Assembly: GCF_018704065.1 (NCBI RefSeq)
Contig: NZ_JAGUQP010000002.1
Span: 1-64,000 of the forward strand
Reading direction: 5' to 3'
From: Desulfovulcanus ferrireducens
Lineage (GTDB): Bacteria; Desulfobacterota; Desulfovibrionia; Desulfovibrionales; Desulfonatronovibrionaceae
DNA: 64,000 bases
In this document: in pieces, positions 55,726 to 63,803 of the stretch
Layout: the number at the start of each line of letters is the position of its first letter
Position numbering within the stretch: position 1 is the stretch's first letter
Made by a program: the position numbers and the translations under genes
Notes under the pieces: model-generated
Seen by the model: only the letters and a program-made list of their open reading frames with translations
The model's database searches: none
Told to the model about the DNA's origin: nothing

Positions 55726-57027
55726 ATGTTTAAGGAACGAGAGCGTATTTTAGTTATTGGTTTGGATGGCTTGCCTTATTCTTTGGTCAAAAAACTTTGT
55801 CAGAAGAGAATTCTACCTCACCTAAAATCAATTATTGACTCTCCTTATTGCCGATCCATTCAAGCAGAAATTCCACCACTTTCTCCGGTGAACTGGACCT
55901 CTTTTTATACAGGCGAGGGTCCGGAAGTCCATGGTATCTTTGGGTTTACCAATATAGTTCCCAAAGATTACGGGCTTTATATAACTGATTTTTCTCAGGT
56001 CAAAATACCTACTATCTTTGACCAGTTAGGGCAAAAAGGATTTCTTTCCAAAGCTATTAACCTGCCCAATACCTATCCTGCCAGGCCAATAAAAGGTATG
56101 CTCATTTCTGGTTTTGTGGCCCAGGATCTAAAAAAAGCAGTATTCCCCCCGCCCCTTTTTGCCATTCTTAAGAGCAAGGGATATAAGTTGGAGGCAGACA
56201 CCATAAGAGGGGCCAAAGATCCTGCACTGCTTTTAAGAGAGCTCAGACAGACCCTCTCTTCCAGGCTCGCAGCCCTGGAACTTTTTTGGCCGGATCTTTC
56301 CTGGGACCTGTTTGTGATAGTGTTTACTGAAACAGATCGGGTTTTCCACTTTCTTTTCCCAGCCTTGATACAGGAAAACCATCCCTTGCACAGCGAATGT
56401 ATGGAATTCATGCGTGATTTTGATAAGGCTGTTGGCCAGCTACTGGACAGATTTGACAGGCTGCCTGAGCCCAAAAGGCTGATCATGCTCGCAGACCATG
56501 GTTTTACCAATTTGAAGACAGAAGTCGATCTGAATGCATGGCTGGCCAGGGCTGGCTTTTTTAAATTTGACCAAAAGCCCAGACATGAGTTGGATGCATC
56601 AATAATAAGTTCCAACTGTCAGGCCTTTGCTTTGGATGCGGGTAGAATTTATCTGCATAAAAAAGATTTGTTTCCCAGGGGGCAGGTAACACATATTGAT
56701 GCACCCAAAATTATCCAGGAAATCAAGGCAGGGCTTATGAGCTTATCTTATGCAGGAGAAAGGGTCATGGAGAGGGTTTTTACAAAAGATGAGCTCTATC
56801 CGGACACGGAACATCTAGCGCCTGATCTGGTTTGTTTGCCCAACCCCGGCTTCGACCTCAAGGGAAAATTTGACCGACAGGAAATTTTCGGCCATTTTGG
56901 CCGCTTTGGTTGTCATACGGTCCAAAACACCTTTTTCTTTGACAGCCATGGATTTAACCCACAAAAACTAAGACAGACCGGCCAGGAAATCCTGGCCCAT
57001 TTTGGCAAAAAGCATATCATCAGTTAA
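55726..57027 (+). CDS. Alkaline-phosphatase-superfamily phosphodiesterase
   Basis: 433 aa type I phosphodiesterase/nucleotide pyrophosphatase-like enzyme. The metal site VIGLDGL (Asp14), the nucleophile Thr58 in NWTSFYTGEG, FTETDRVFHF (Asp/His metal ligands) and ADHGF are all in place. The substrate may be a nucleotide, phospholipid head group or glycan phosphate; no membrane anchor is visible. The start has no Shine-Dalgarno site. Four bases separate its stop from the helicase ATG. Confidence 0.85.
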   Translation: MFKERERILVIGLDGLPYSLVKKLCQKRILPHLKSIIDSPYCRSIQAEIPPLSPVNWTSFYTGEGPEVHGIFGFTNIVPKDYGLYITDFSQVKIPTIFDQLGQKGFLSKAINLPNTYPARPIKGMLISGFVAQDLKKAVFPPPLFAILKSKGYKLEADTIRGAKDPALLLRELRQTLSSRLAALELFWPDLSWDLFVIVFTETDRVFHFLFPALIQENHPLHSECMEFMRDFDKAVGQLLDRFDRLPEPKRLIMLADHGFTNLKTEVDLNAWLARAGFFKFDQKPRHELDASIISSNCQAFALDAGRIYLHKKDLFPRGQVTHIDAPKIIQEIKAGLMSLSYAGERVMERVFTKDELYPDTEHLAPDLVCLPNPGFDLKGKFDRQEIFGHFGRFGCHTVQNTFFFDSHGFNPQKLRQTGQEILAHFGKKHIIS

Positions 57028-57031
57028 AATT

Positions 57032-59152
57032 ATGAAGATAGATTACCAAAAAGACTTGAATCCTGCCCAGTATGAAGCTGTAACTACCACTTCAGGCCCT
57101 GTTCTGGTTATTGCCGGAGCTGGCAGCGGCAAAACAAGGACCATTGTCTATCGCCTGGCTTATCTTGTAGAACATGAGGTGAGCCCACAAAATATTCTCT
57201 TGCTTACCTTCACCCGTAAAGCAGCAGGGGAGATGTTGAAGAGAGCTGAAAGCCTGCTTGGGCGGGGACTACTGGGGGTCCACAGCGGAACTTTTCACAG
57301 CTTTGCGTACGGGATGCTGCGCAAATTTGCCACTGCCTTGGGATACGTGAACGGCATTACTGTCATGGATTCCAGTGATGCCGAAGACCTGCTCAAAAGT
57401 GTCAAAGAACAACTTAAAATAGGGCAGGGCGACCGTTCTTTTCCCAAGAAAAAAACAGTCCTCGCTTTGATCAGCAAGGCCAGAAACAAGGAAATGGAGC
57501 TGGAGCAGGTTTTGCTCAAGGAAGCATATCATCTGCGAGGCTATGCCGAAGACCTGGAACGCATTTACAGAGAGTATCAACTTTTTAAGCAAAAACACGG
57601 TTTGCTCGATTATGATGACCTTTTGTTTCAGCTGGAACGGCTTCTGGTAGAGCACGATGATATACGGGATTTTTTGCGCCAAGCATTTCAATACATTATG
57701 GTGGACGAATTTCAGGATACAAACCTGGTGCAGGGAAGGTTGGTTAAGCTTATAGTCGGGAGCGAGGGCAATGTCATGGCCGTAGGGGATGATGCCCAGT
57801 CTATATATGCTTTCCGGGGTGCTAATGTAAACAATATCCTTAATTTCCCTAAAATTTTTAAAAATGCCAAAATTATCAAGCTGGAACAAAACTATCGTTC
57901 TACTCAGCCAATTTTAAATTTGACCAACCAAATTTTGGCTCAGGCCACGGAAAAATACCCCAAGAACCTGTTTACCAAACGTAAGTCATCTCTCAAACCT
58001 CAATTGATCCGCCCCTTGAGTGACCTCAGTCAAGCCAGGGTTGTGGTCCAAAAAGTTATTGAACTTACCCAAAAATATTCTCTTCACGAAATCGCAGTGC
58101 TTTTTCGCGCTGGATATCAATCATATCCGCTGGAGGTCGAACTAAACAGAGCTTCCATTCCTTTTCAAAAGTTTGGTGGGATCAAATTTTCTGAAGCAGC
58201 CCATATAAAAGATGTTTTAGCGTTTATGCGTTTGGTGGCCAATCCGGCAGACCTTTTGGCCTGGACCAGGGGGCTGTCCAATCTAAAGGGTATCGGACCC
58301 AAAACTTGCGAACGGCTCTACAGTGCTTTTATGCAGGGCAACAGCCAGTACATTGAAAAACAATGTAAAAAGAGCAAGCAATTAGAACATATCCTGAATC
58401 TTTTGGATGAGTTGCGGTCCAAGCAAGACAGCCCGGCCCAAATATTAGATGAGATAGTCAGGTTTTACCAGCCGATAATGCAAGAGAAGTTTGCTGATGA
58501 TTATCCCAAACGAGCAACTGGCCTGGAACAGCTGGCCCAAATAGCATCTGCTTATGACAATCTGGATATCTTTTTGGCTGATATGAGTTTGGAAAATCCG
58601 GACCCGGAGGGCAACAAGGTCAAGGAAGACACACTGGTTTTATCCACGGTACACTCTGCCAAGGGGCTGGAATGGTCTGCAGTGCTTATTATTGACCTGG
58701 TGGAAGAGCGCTTTCCATCCAAACATGCCTTGATGGACTATGATGAACTGGAAGAGGAACGCAGGCTTCTGTATGTAGCTTGTACTCGGGCCAAAGATTA
58801 TCTTGCTCTGTTCGTGCCTGATTCCATATACAACCGTTATCAGGACCTGCATGAGTCAGTGCTGCCCTGTCCTTTTATCCAGGAACTGGACAATTCATTA
58901 TTTGAAGAATGGCGCGAAAATTATCTGGGCAGCCTGGTACCTACTCAAAACAAGAAACCCAGGACCAAAACCTTAGGGCAAAAGTCGTACGGCCAAGGGC
59001 TCGGCCAGAGGCCTGATTGTCGTTATTGCTCGCACAAGATATTTGGACGAGGTAAGGTCATTGCTGAAATTCCGCCCAACAAGTTCAAGGTCAACTTCCC
59101 GGGGTTTGGTCTAAAAACAGTAATTGGGGACTACCTGGAGTTTGAGGAATAG
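57032..59152 (+). CDS. UvrD/PcrA-type ATP-dependent DNA helicase
   Basis: 706 aa superfamily 1A 3'-5' helicase. Motif I GAGSGKTRTIVYRL (about 32-45), motif II VDEFQDTN (about 220), motif III GDDAQSIYAFRGA, motif IV EQNYRST and motif V/VI (STVHSAKGLEW, LYVACTRAKDYL) are intact. The C-terminal GRGKVIAEIPPNKFKVNF segment resembles the PcrA/UvrD RNA-polymerase-binding Tudor domain; it is preceded by a CRYCSHK stretch. I start at 57032. Function: repair and removal of stalled complexes. Confidence 0.93.
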   Translation: MKIDYQKDLNPAQYEAVTTTSGPVLVIAGAGSGKTRTIVYRLAYLVEHEVSPQNILLLTFTRKAAGEMLKRAESLLGRGLLGVHSGTFHSFAYGMLRKFATALGYVNGITVMDSSDAEDLLKSVKEQLKIGQGDRSFPKKKTVLALISKARNKEMELEQVLLKEAYHLRGYAEDLERIYREYQLFKQKHGLLDYDDLLFQLERLLVEHDDIRDFLRQAFQYIMVDEFQDTNLVQGRLVKLIVGSEGNVMAVGDDAQSIYAFRGANVNNILNFPKIFKNAKIIKLEQNYRSTQPILNLTNQILAQATEKYPKNLFTKRKSSLKPQLIRPLSDLSQARVVVQKVIELTQKYSLHEIAVLFRAGYQSYPLEVELNRASIPFQKFGGIKFSEAAHIKDVLAFMRLVANPADLLAWTRGLSNLKGIGPKTCERLYSAFMQGNSQYIEKQCKKSKQLEHILNLLDELRSKQDSPAQILDEIVRFYQPIMQEKFADDYPKRATGLEQLAQIASAYDNLDIFLADMSLENPDPEGNKVKEDTLVLSTVHSAKGLEWSAVLIIDLVEERFPSKHALMDYDELEEERRLLYVACTRAKDYLALFVPDSIYNRYQDLHESVLPCPFIQELDNSLFEEWRENYLGSLVPTQNKKPRTKTLGQKSYGQGLGQRPDCRYCSHKIFGRGKVIAEIPPNKFKVNFPGFGLKTVIGDYLEFEE

Positions 59153-59298
59153 AAATTTGGTTGGCCTGTCCTGAGTTCAATAGTTTAGTTTAGATAAGAC
59201 TAAAGGCTAGGGGTCAAAGGTTAAAGGGTTAGCAGCTTGAGCGGGGTAATCTCGTTCTCACTCAACTCAAAAATTAAAACTTAAAACTCGAGAGCCGT

Positions 59299-60249
59299 AT
59301 GTTTAAAAGCGAAGATGATTTTTTGGCCCTGATTGATACCTATTTTCCCCAGGAGCACCCTCATCTTCTCTTGGGCCGGGGCCATGACTGTGCTGTCTTA
59401 AATACCCCTGCCCGCATAAGCATAAGCACTGATCTTTTTGTCCAGGACATCCATTTCCGTACCGAGTATTTTAGGCCAGAGCACATCGGACACAAGGGCC
59501 TGGCTGTTAATTTGAGCGACTTGGCTGCCATGGGAGCCAAACCATTGGGGTTTGAGCTGGGTCTTACCTGGCCCGGGAATCTGGACAAAAATTTTGCGCA
59601 CCGTTTATTCAAGGGTATGTCCAATTTAGCCAAGCAGTTTGATCTGGCTTTGGCCGGGGGCGATTTAAGCCTGGGTGAGCGTTTAAGTCTGTGCATTACC
59701 ATTTGGGGTGAGTGTCCGGAAAAGATTCTTTGTCGTCAAAATGTCTCCCCAGATGACTTGGTTTTTGTGGTTGGTCATGTTGGCCTGGCCAGGGCGGGTC
59801 TACATATACTGGAACAGAAAACCCCCCCCCAGGAAGACTTCCCCATTTCCATTTCCAGGCATCTTTCTCCAGAGCCTTTGGTGCGTGAAGGAATGCTTCT
59901 GGCCAAGATAGACTGCGTCAAGGGGCTGATGGATGTTTCAGATGGACTGGCGCAGGACATACCGCGTTTTTTGGGTCCTGGTTTGGGCTTAGAGATTGAT
60001 GAACAAAATTTTGCTCTGCACCAGGAAGTGCTTACCTACTGCCGGCTAACAGATCAGGACCCCCTTATGTTTAGCCTGCAGGGTGGTGAAGATTATGCAC
60101 TAATCGGGGCAACTTCGCCAAAATCATTTTCGAAAATAGAAAAGATTATTCCACATGCCTGGATTTTAGGCAAAGTGGTGCCCAACCCCGGTCTTTTTGT
60201 GCGTGGGGCAAGAATAGGAATAAAGGGGTTCGATCACTTTGTTGGCTGA
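59299..60249 (+). CDS. thiL: Thiamine-monophosphate kinase
   Basis: 316 aa enzyme converting thiamine phosphate to the active diphosphate. Signatures: GRGHDCAVL, STDLFVQDIHF, AVNLSDLAAMGAKPLG and the C-terminal GGEDYALI. The gene contains a run of nine C (59822-59830) coding Thr-Pro-Pro, which is prone to slippage. No TPP riboswitch seen upstream. Confidence 0.94.
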   Translation: MFKSEDDFLALIDTYFPQEHPHLLLGRGHDCAVLNTPARISISTDLFVQDIHFRTEYFRPEHIGHKGLAVNLSDLAAMGAKPLGFELGLTWPGNLDKNFAHRLFKGMSNLAKQFDLALAGGDLSLGERLSLCITIWGECPEKILCRQNVSPDDLVFVVGHVGLARAGLHILEQKTPPQEDFPISISRHLSPEPLVREGMLLAKIDCVKGLMDVSDGLAQDIPRFLGPGLGLEIDEQNFALHQEVLTYCRLTDQDPLMFSLQGGEDYALIGATSPKSFSKIEKIIPHAWILGKVVPNPGLFVRGARIGIKGFDHFVG

Positions 60250-60288
60250 ATCGTTTTGATTTGCTTCAGGCCTCAAACGACTGAAGAT

Positions 60289-60312
60289 AACACTTTATTG
60301 TGTTTTTTTTTG
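60289..60312 (+). terminator. Weak terminator after thiL
   Basis: AACAC/GTGTT stem followed by a run of ten T, 40 bp after the thiL stop. Confidence 0.4.
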
Positions 60313-60343
60313 AAATACTTTGAAACTGGGGCCGGGCGATTTG

Positions 60344-61162
60344 CTAGATGTTTGGCTCACTAAAGTAAGGGCATTTCATGCCTCGACATCCATGTGGATG
60401 CTGGTTGATAGAGTTACATTGAATAGGGGTCGAAGGCAGCATAAGACAGATTTTAAAGTTATCTTTCAAAAAATGCACAGCGTTTTCCAGAGCTGTTCGA
60501 ACATAAGCTTTGCAACAACTCGGTCCTGTTAACTCTGTAATAGCATGAACAATTTTTGAAACCACTTCCATAGTCAATCTCTGTTCTTTATCCGTTCCAC
60601 ATTTAGAACCAAGCAGGATAGAAAAACAAGCACCAATGGCAGGTACAATGCCGCAAACCCCTGTTAACCCACAATAACCACCTATAGCTTGCCGTTCTGT
60701 GCGGTTGAATGCTTCTTCAATTTGTTCGTCAGCGACTCTTATAGTCCCTTCATTCCGAATAGCAGTCATTAAAGCTCCTGCTGCAACAAAGGCATGGTGA
60801 CATCCAAGCATAGGAAATTGAGAGAGAGCCATTATTTGCTCTGCAATCTCAAAAGGATTTTTAGATTTGGCCGACAAACAAATTTCTTTGATTGTTTTTA
60901 TAGCTTGTTGATTGTGGCATATATCGCAAACATAATGGTTGTTTGGGCAACGAATATGACCTGTTTCAAGTCTGCCACAACTGGAGCATTGCAGCTCTAC
61001 GGCATGATTGAGGTATTCTAATTGAGACCCACATACCATACAGTTTTTTATGTTGTCCCCAGAATCAGTTTGGACAGAAGAGCCAGTATAAACCCGACCG
61101 GATTTGTTAGCTGGTTGCGCTCAACAACTTGTGCCGTTTTTTATTTTTTTATTTTCTATCAT
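60344..61162 (-). CDS. DUF5714-like cysteine-rich protein, candidate selenoprotein (Sec14)
   Basis: 272 aa if the in-frame UGA at 61123-61121 is read as selenocysteine; 231 aa if started at 61039. The upstream start (ATG 61162, AAGGAG 11 nt before) gives MIENKKIKNGTSC-U-AQPANK. It restores the first Cys of a zinc ribbon, CMVCG (41-45), which the shorter form loses. Other Cys pairs are CSSC and CDIC. The core QAIGGYCGLTGVCGIVPAIG with SKCGTD is the signature I recall for DUF5714 proteins. A SECIS-like hairpin follows the UGA. Function unknown; Cys-Sec suggests redox or metal chemistry. The AhpD-like gene lies upstream on the same strand. Confidence 0.75.
61083..61123 (-). promoter_or_regulatory. 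Candidate bacterial SECIS element with UGA codon
   Basis: UGA at 61123-61121, then a stem: lower CCAG/CUGG, two pairs UA/UA, and upper AAAUCC/GGGUUU closing on the tetraloop GGUC (61099-61096). The loop begins 21 nt after UGA, against 18 nt in E. coli fdhF, whose loop also begins GGUC. This meets the known layout rules for bacterial SECIS hairpins. Confidence 0.65.
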
Positions 61163-61182
61163 ATCCTTCTTTACTCCTTAGA

Positions 61183-61498
61183 AAGTTTTAGGCCAAACTC
61201 TACTCAGAGGACAATTTTACATAATTTTTTTCAATCCTGATTTCTTTCATGCTGGTGCAAATGCCTGGACCCATCTATAGCTTGCTTGCGGGCAGAGCAT
61301 AATGGGGCATTTAGGATAAATGAATATTCTTTTTGTTGTCGATAGTTATGGCAAATAGTTCCAGATACTTAGCTTTGTCATCCCGATGCTCTGCTTATCC
61401 GCAAGCTTAGCCAAGATGGCTTACCCAGCCCTTTGCAATGCTTTCAAGAAACCAGGATTTCTAATCTGGTAGTCAAAATGGGGTTTGGCCACAGACTC
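61183..61498. repeat. MITE family 2 copy between the DUF5714-like and AhpD-like genes
   Basis: About 316 bp, without the nested palindrome. Right end GGTTTGGCCACAGACTC (61482-61498) is perfect; the left end (GTTTTAGGCCAAAC near 61186) is decayed. Its left edge is just 20 bp upstream of the start codon of the candidate selenoprotein gene. Confidence 0.78.
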
Positions 61499-61595
61499 TA
61501 GAAAGCCAAAGGCTAACGTGACAGGCAGGCTAGGACTCCAGCTTTGTTATTAGATCTTCTTCGAAACCCAGCAAAATTAAAAATTTATTTATGGT

Positions 61596-61919
61596 TTATT
61601 TTTGACAATCACATTTTATGTTTCCTGCAATTATTTCTTTCCAGTCTCCGATCACATCATGAGTCCAACAATCGTCTGCTCCGGCCGCCTCTCTCATAAC
61701 TAGAGCAAGGATATATGCTAATTCCTTGACAGTAGCTCCAGCTTCCAAGGCTCCCTTGAAATGTTTTAGAACGCAAGGCTTGGATCGGGCCTTAATCGAA
61801 AGTGCAAAACAGATGAATTGGTAGGTCTTTTCATCGATCATCCGTTTCTCTTGGTAGAGGTTATCCATTTTATCCAGCAATTCAGAGAATTCCGGAAAAA
61901 ATTCAGCCAACATTCTCAT
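61596..61919 (-). CDS. Carboxymuconolactone decarboxylase/AhpD-like protein
   Basis: 107 aa all-helical CMD-family protein. The active-site region reads SKPCVLKHFKGALEAGAT: the second Cys (Cys49) and His53 of the CxxCxxxH redox motif are present, but the first Cys is Ser46. It ends in CDCQK, which might supply another thiol. GGAGG lies 8 nt before the ATG. Probably a peroxidase-related or thiol protein. Confidence 0.85.
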   Translation of the reverse strand: MRMLAEFFPEFSELLDKMDNLYQEKRMIDEKTYQFICFALSIKARSKPCVLKHFKGALEAGATVKELAYILALVMREAAGADDCWTHDVIGDWKEIIAGNIKCDCQK

Positions 61920-62113
61920 TTTAAACCTCCGTGTTATGTTAGTTTATTAATAAACACTTACTGGCAAATATGGCCTAACAATGTTGATAGTAGGGGTGTG
62001 GTCCGTCTTCTGGGTGGTCATGTCAGCTTAGCAATTGTCAATAGTTGGGCGATTAGCAAGATGGTTTTTGGCATAAACTATTAGTCTAGCCGGAAGCAAG
62101 AGGATTATCTTGA

Positions 62114-62590
62114 GGTATTTCTGTGGTCAAACCTTACTTAAGAGGCCAACTTTTCATAATTTATTTCAGTCCTGGTTTCTTTCATGCTGGTACAAAGACT
62201 TGGACCCATCTATATTTTGCTTGCGGACAGAGCATAATGGTGTACTTTGGATAAACGAATAGACTTTTAATTATACCTAAGTTGAGCGATTTTCACTCAA
62301 TGGGTGAGATTGCCACGGACAGCTTCGCTGCCCTCGCAATGACAATCTCGCCCCTGTCATTGCGACTGGAACAAAGTGTAGCGAAGCAATCTCAAAGTTT
62401 GAACTGCAAAAAAATCGCTCATAAATTTTAGATAGTTGCGGTAAGTCTCGCAACATATTTAGCCCATTCATCCCGATGCTCTGTCTTTCCGCAAGCAAAG
62501 TTCAAGAGTGGGTTACCCAAGCCGTTTATAATGCATTTCAGAAACCAAGACTTTCAACCAGCGGTTAAAATGGGGTTTGGCCACAGACTC
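62114..62590. repeat. Full-length MITE family 2 copy with nested palindrome
   Basis: About 477 bp, right end GGTTTGGCCACAGACTC (62574-62590), left end CTGTGGTCAAACC (62121 on). The nested unit is at about 62281-62420. The stretch 61920-62113 before it holds only the leader of the AhpD-like gene; no other gene seen. Confidence 0.83.
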
Positions 62591-62751
62591 TAAGCGCTTG
62601 CGGTTTTTTTCTTGCCGGATTGTGAATAATTGTATTAATAATTTATTTTCGGCTAGGCTCAAGTTTTTTTTATTCTATCAGACAGAAGCATCAGGCTTTT
62701 CGTGGAATGAAAAACAAAAAATTAAATATTATGATAAAAGAGTCGCGAATT

Positions 62752-63735
62752 ATGAATCACGAATTACGCACCATAGGCCTTGTTCGTTCACCCGTCAAAG
62801 ACCCAGGGCAGTGTCCCAAGCAGGGCGATGCAAAATGCCCCAAAGTATGGATCGAGATTTTCCCGCAATATGCTGAAGCTCTCGATTGTCTATCCCCTGA
62901 TCAGGAAATAATTGTCCTTACCTGGCTGCACATGGCCAGGCGGGATGTCTTGCGCTGCCATCCGAGAGACAATCCTAATATTCCCCTGCATGGAGTTTTT
63001 GCCACCAGATCTCCGGATCGGCCAAATCCCATCGGCCTTCATCAGGTGCGTATCATTGATACTGATGGGAACAGACTTTTGGTGCATCCCTTAGAAGTTG
63101 TGGACCAAACTCCAATTATAGATATCAAGCCGGTTCTTCAACCTAAAAAAGATGATGCTGGCATTGGAGTCTACTTTCCAATGCATCTGGTTCAGGATTT
63201 GATCCGAGGTGCTAGGACTGCCTGGGATAAAGGCCTTTTGAATGGTTTTAACGGCAATTTAAGCCTGCGCGAGAACAATCGCATGCTCATCACCAATTCC
63301 GGAGCGGCCAAGGGCCACCTAAGAGTTTCTGACTTATCTGTCTTAGATGTCGAGTCAGGTCGCCTCTTAAACAAAGGCTTTCCCTCGTCAGAAACCCCCA
63401 TGCATTTGGAAATCTATCGCCAGCAAAAAAATGCCCAGGCTATTGTGCATACTCACCCCCCGCATTTGTTGGCGCTGTCTTTGCTCAAACATGATATGCT
63501 AGATTTACCTCTTTTTGAGGCCGAGATGTTTAAGGCTCAAATGGCCACGGTTCCTGCACTAAAACCTGGCAGCAAAGACTTGGCCTTGGCTGTGGGCCAG
63601 AAGGCAAAAGCAAAAAAGTGTATTTTCTTACAGAGGCATGGCCTTATTTGTTGGGGAGAAAGGATAGAGGAAGCCTTGGCCTTAAGTGAGGAATTAGAGG
63701 CATTGGCCAGGATAGAGATTTATAGCCGGAGATAA
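62752..63735 (+). CDS. TrmO-class II aldolase fusion protein
   Basis: 327 aa from ATG 62752. Residues 1-130 are a TsaA/TrmO domain (IGLVRSPVKDP, HGVFATRSPDRPNPIGLHQV), which methylates N6-threonylcarbamoyl-A37 of tRNA. Residues 140-327 are a class II aldolase/adducin domain with its zinc ligands intact (HTHPPH, QRHGLI) and the catalytic Glu in SSETPMHLE. The joined reactions seem unrelated. The start is uncertain: ATGs at 62707 and 62731 are in frame, none has a clear ribosome site, and the region carries GAATCACGAATTACG repeat DNA. Confidence 0.88.
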   Translation: MNHELRTIGLVRSPVKDPGQCPKQGDAKCPKVWIEIFPQYAEALDCLSPDQEIIVLTWLHMARRDVLRCHPRDNPNIPLHGVFATRSPDRPNPIGLHQVRIIDTDGNRLLVHPLEVVDQTPIIDIKPVLQPKKDDAGIGVYFPMHLVQDLIRGARTAWDKGLLNGFNGNLSLRENNRMLITNSGAAKGHLRVSDLSVLDVESGRLLNKGFPSSETPMHLEIYRQQKNAQAIVHTHPPHLLALSLLKHDMLDLPLFEAEMFKAQMATVPALKPGSKDLALAVGQKAKAKKCIFLQRHGLICWGERIEEALALSEELEALARIEIYSRR

Positions 63736-63773
63736 CTTTCAGGGCGAAAAGGATACTTTTCGCCCTGAAAGTT
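63734..63773. terminator. Perfect 18-bp hairpin between convergent genes
   Basis: AACTTTCAGGGCGAAAAG (63734-63751) pairs with 63756-63773 around GATA. It overlaps the last bases of the fusion-gene stop codon. No T-run follows, but the stem is very stable and lies between two converging genes. Confidence 0.6.
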
Positions 63774-63803
63774 AGGAGAATTGGGAGAATAGTATTTGAA
63801 TAA

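Noticed and set aside
59153-59298. TPP riboswitch before thiL (and a cobalamin riboswitch before cobM)
   Set aside because: No conserved riboswitch core seen in either leader; the upstream DNA is low-complexity or MITE sequence.
61121-61123. UGA as a simple nonsense mutation of the DUF5714-like gene
   Set aside because: Possible, but the frame is open on both sides, Cys precedes it, and a SECIS-like hairpin follows at the right distance; selenocysteine explains more.
4642-62590. CRISPR array, suggested by recurring sequence
   Set aside because: Copies are hundreds of bp long, far apart and have inverted ends; no short regular spacers.
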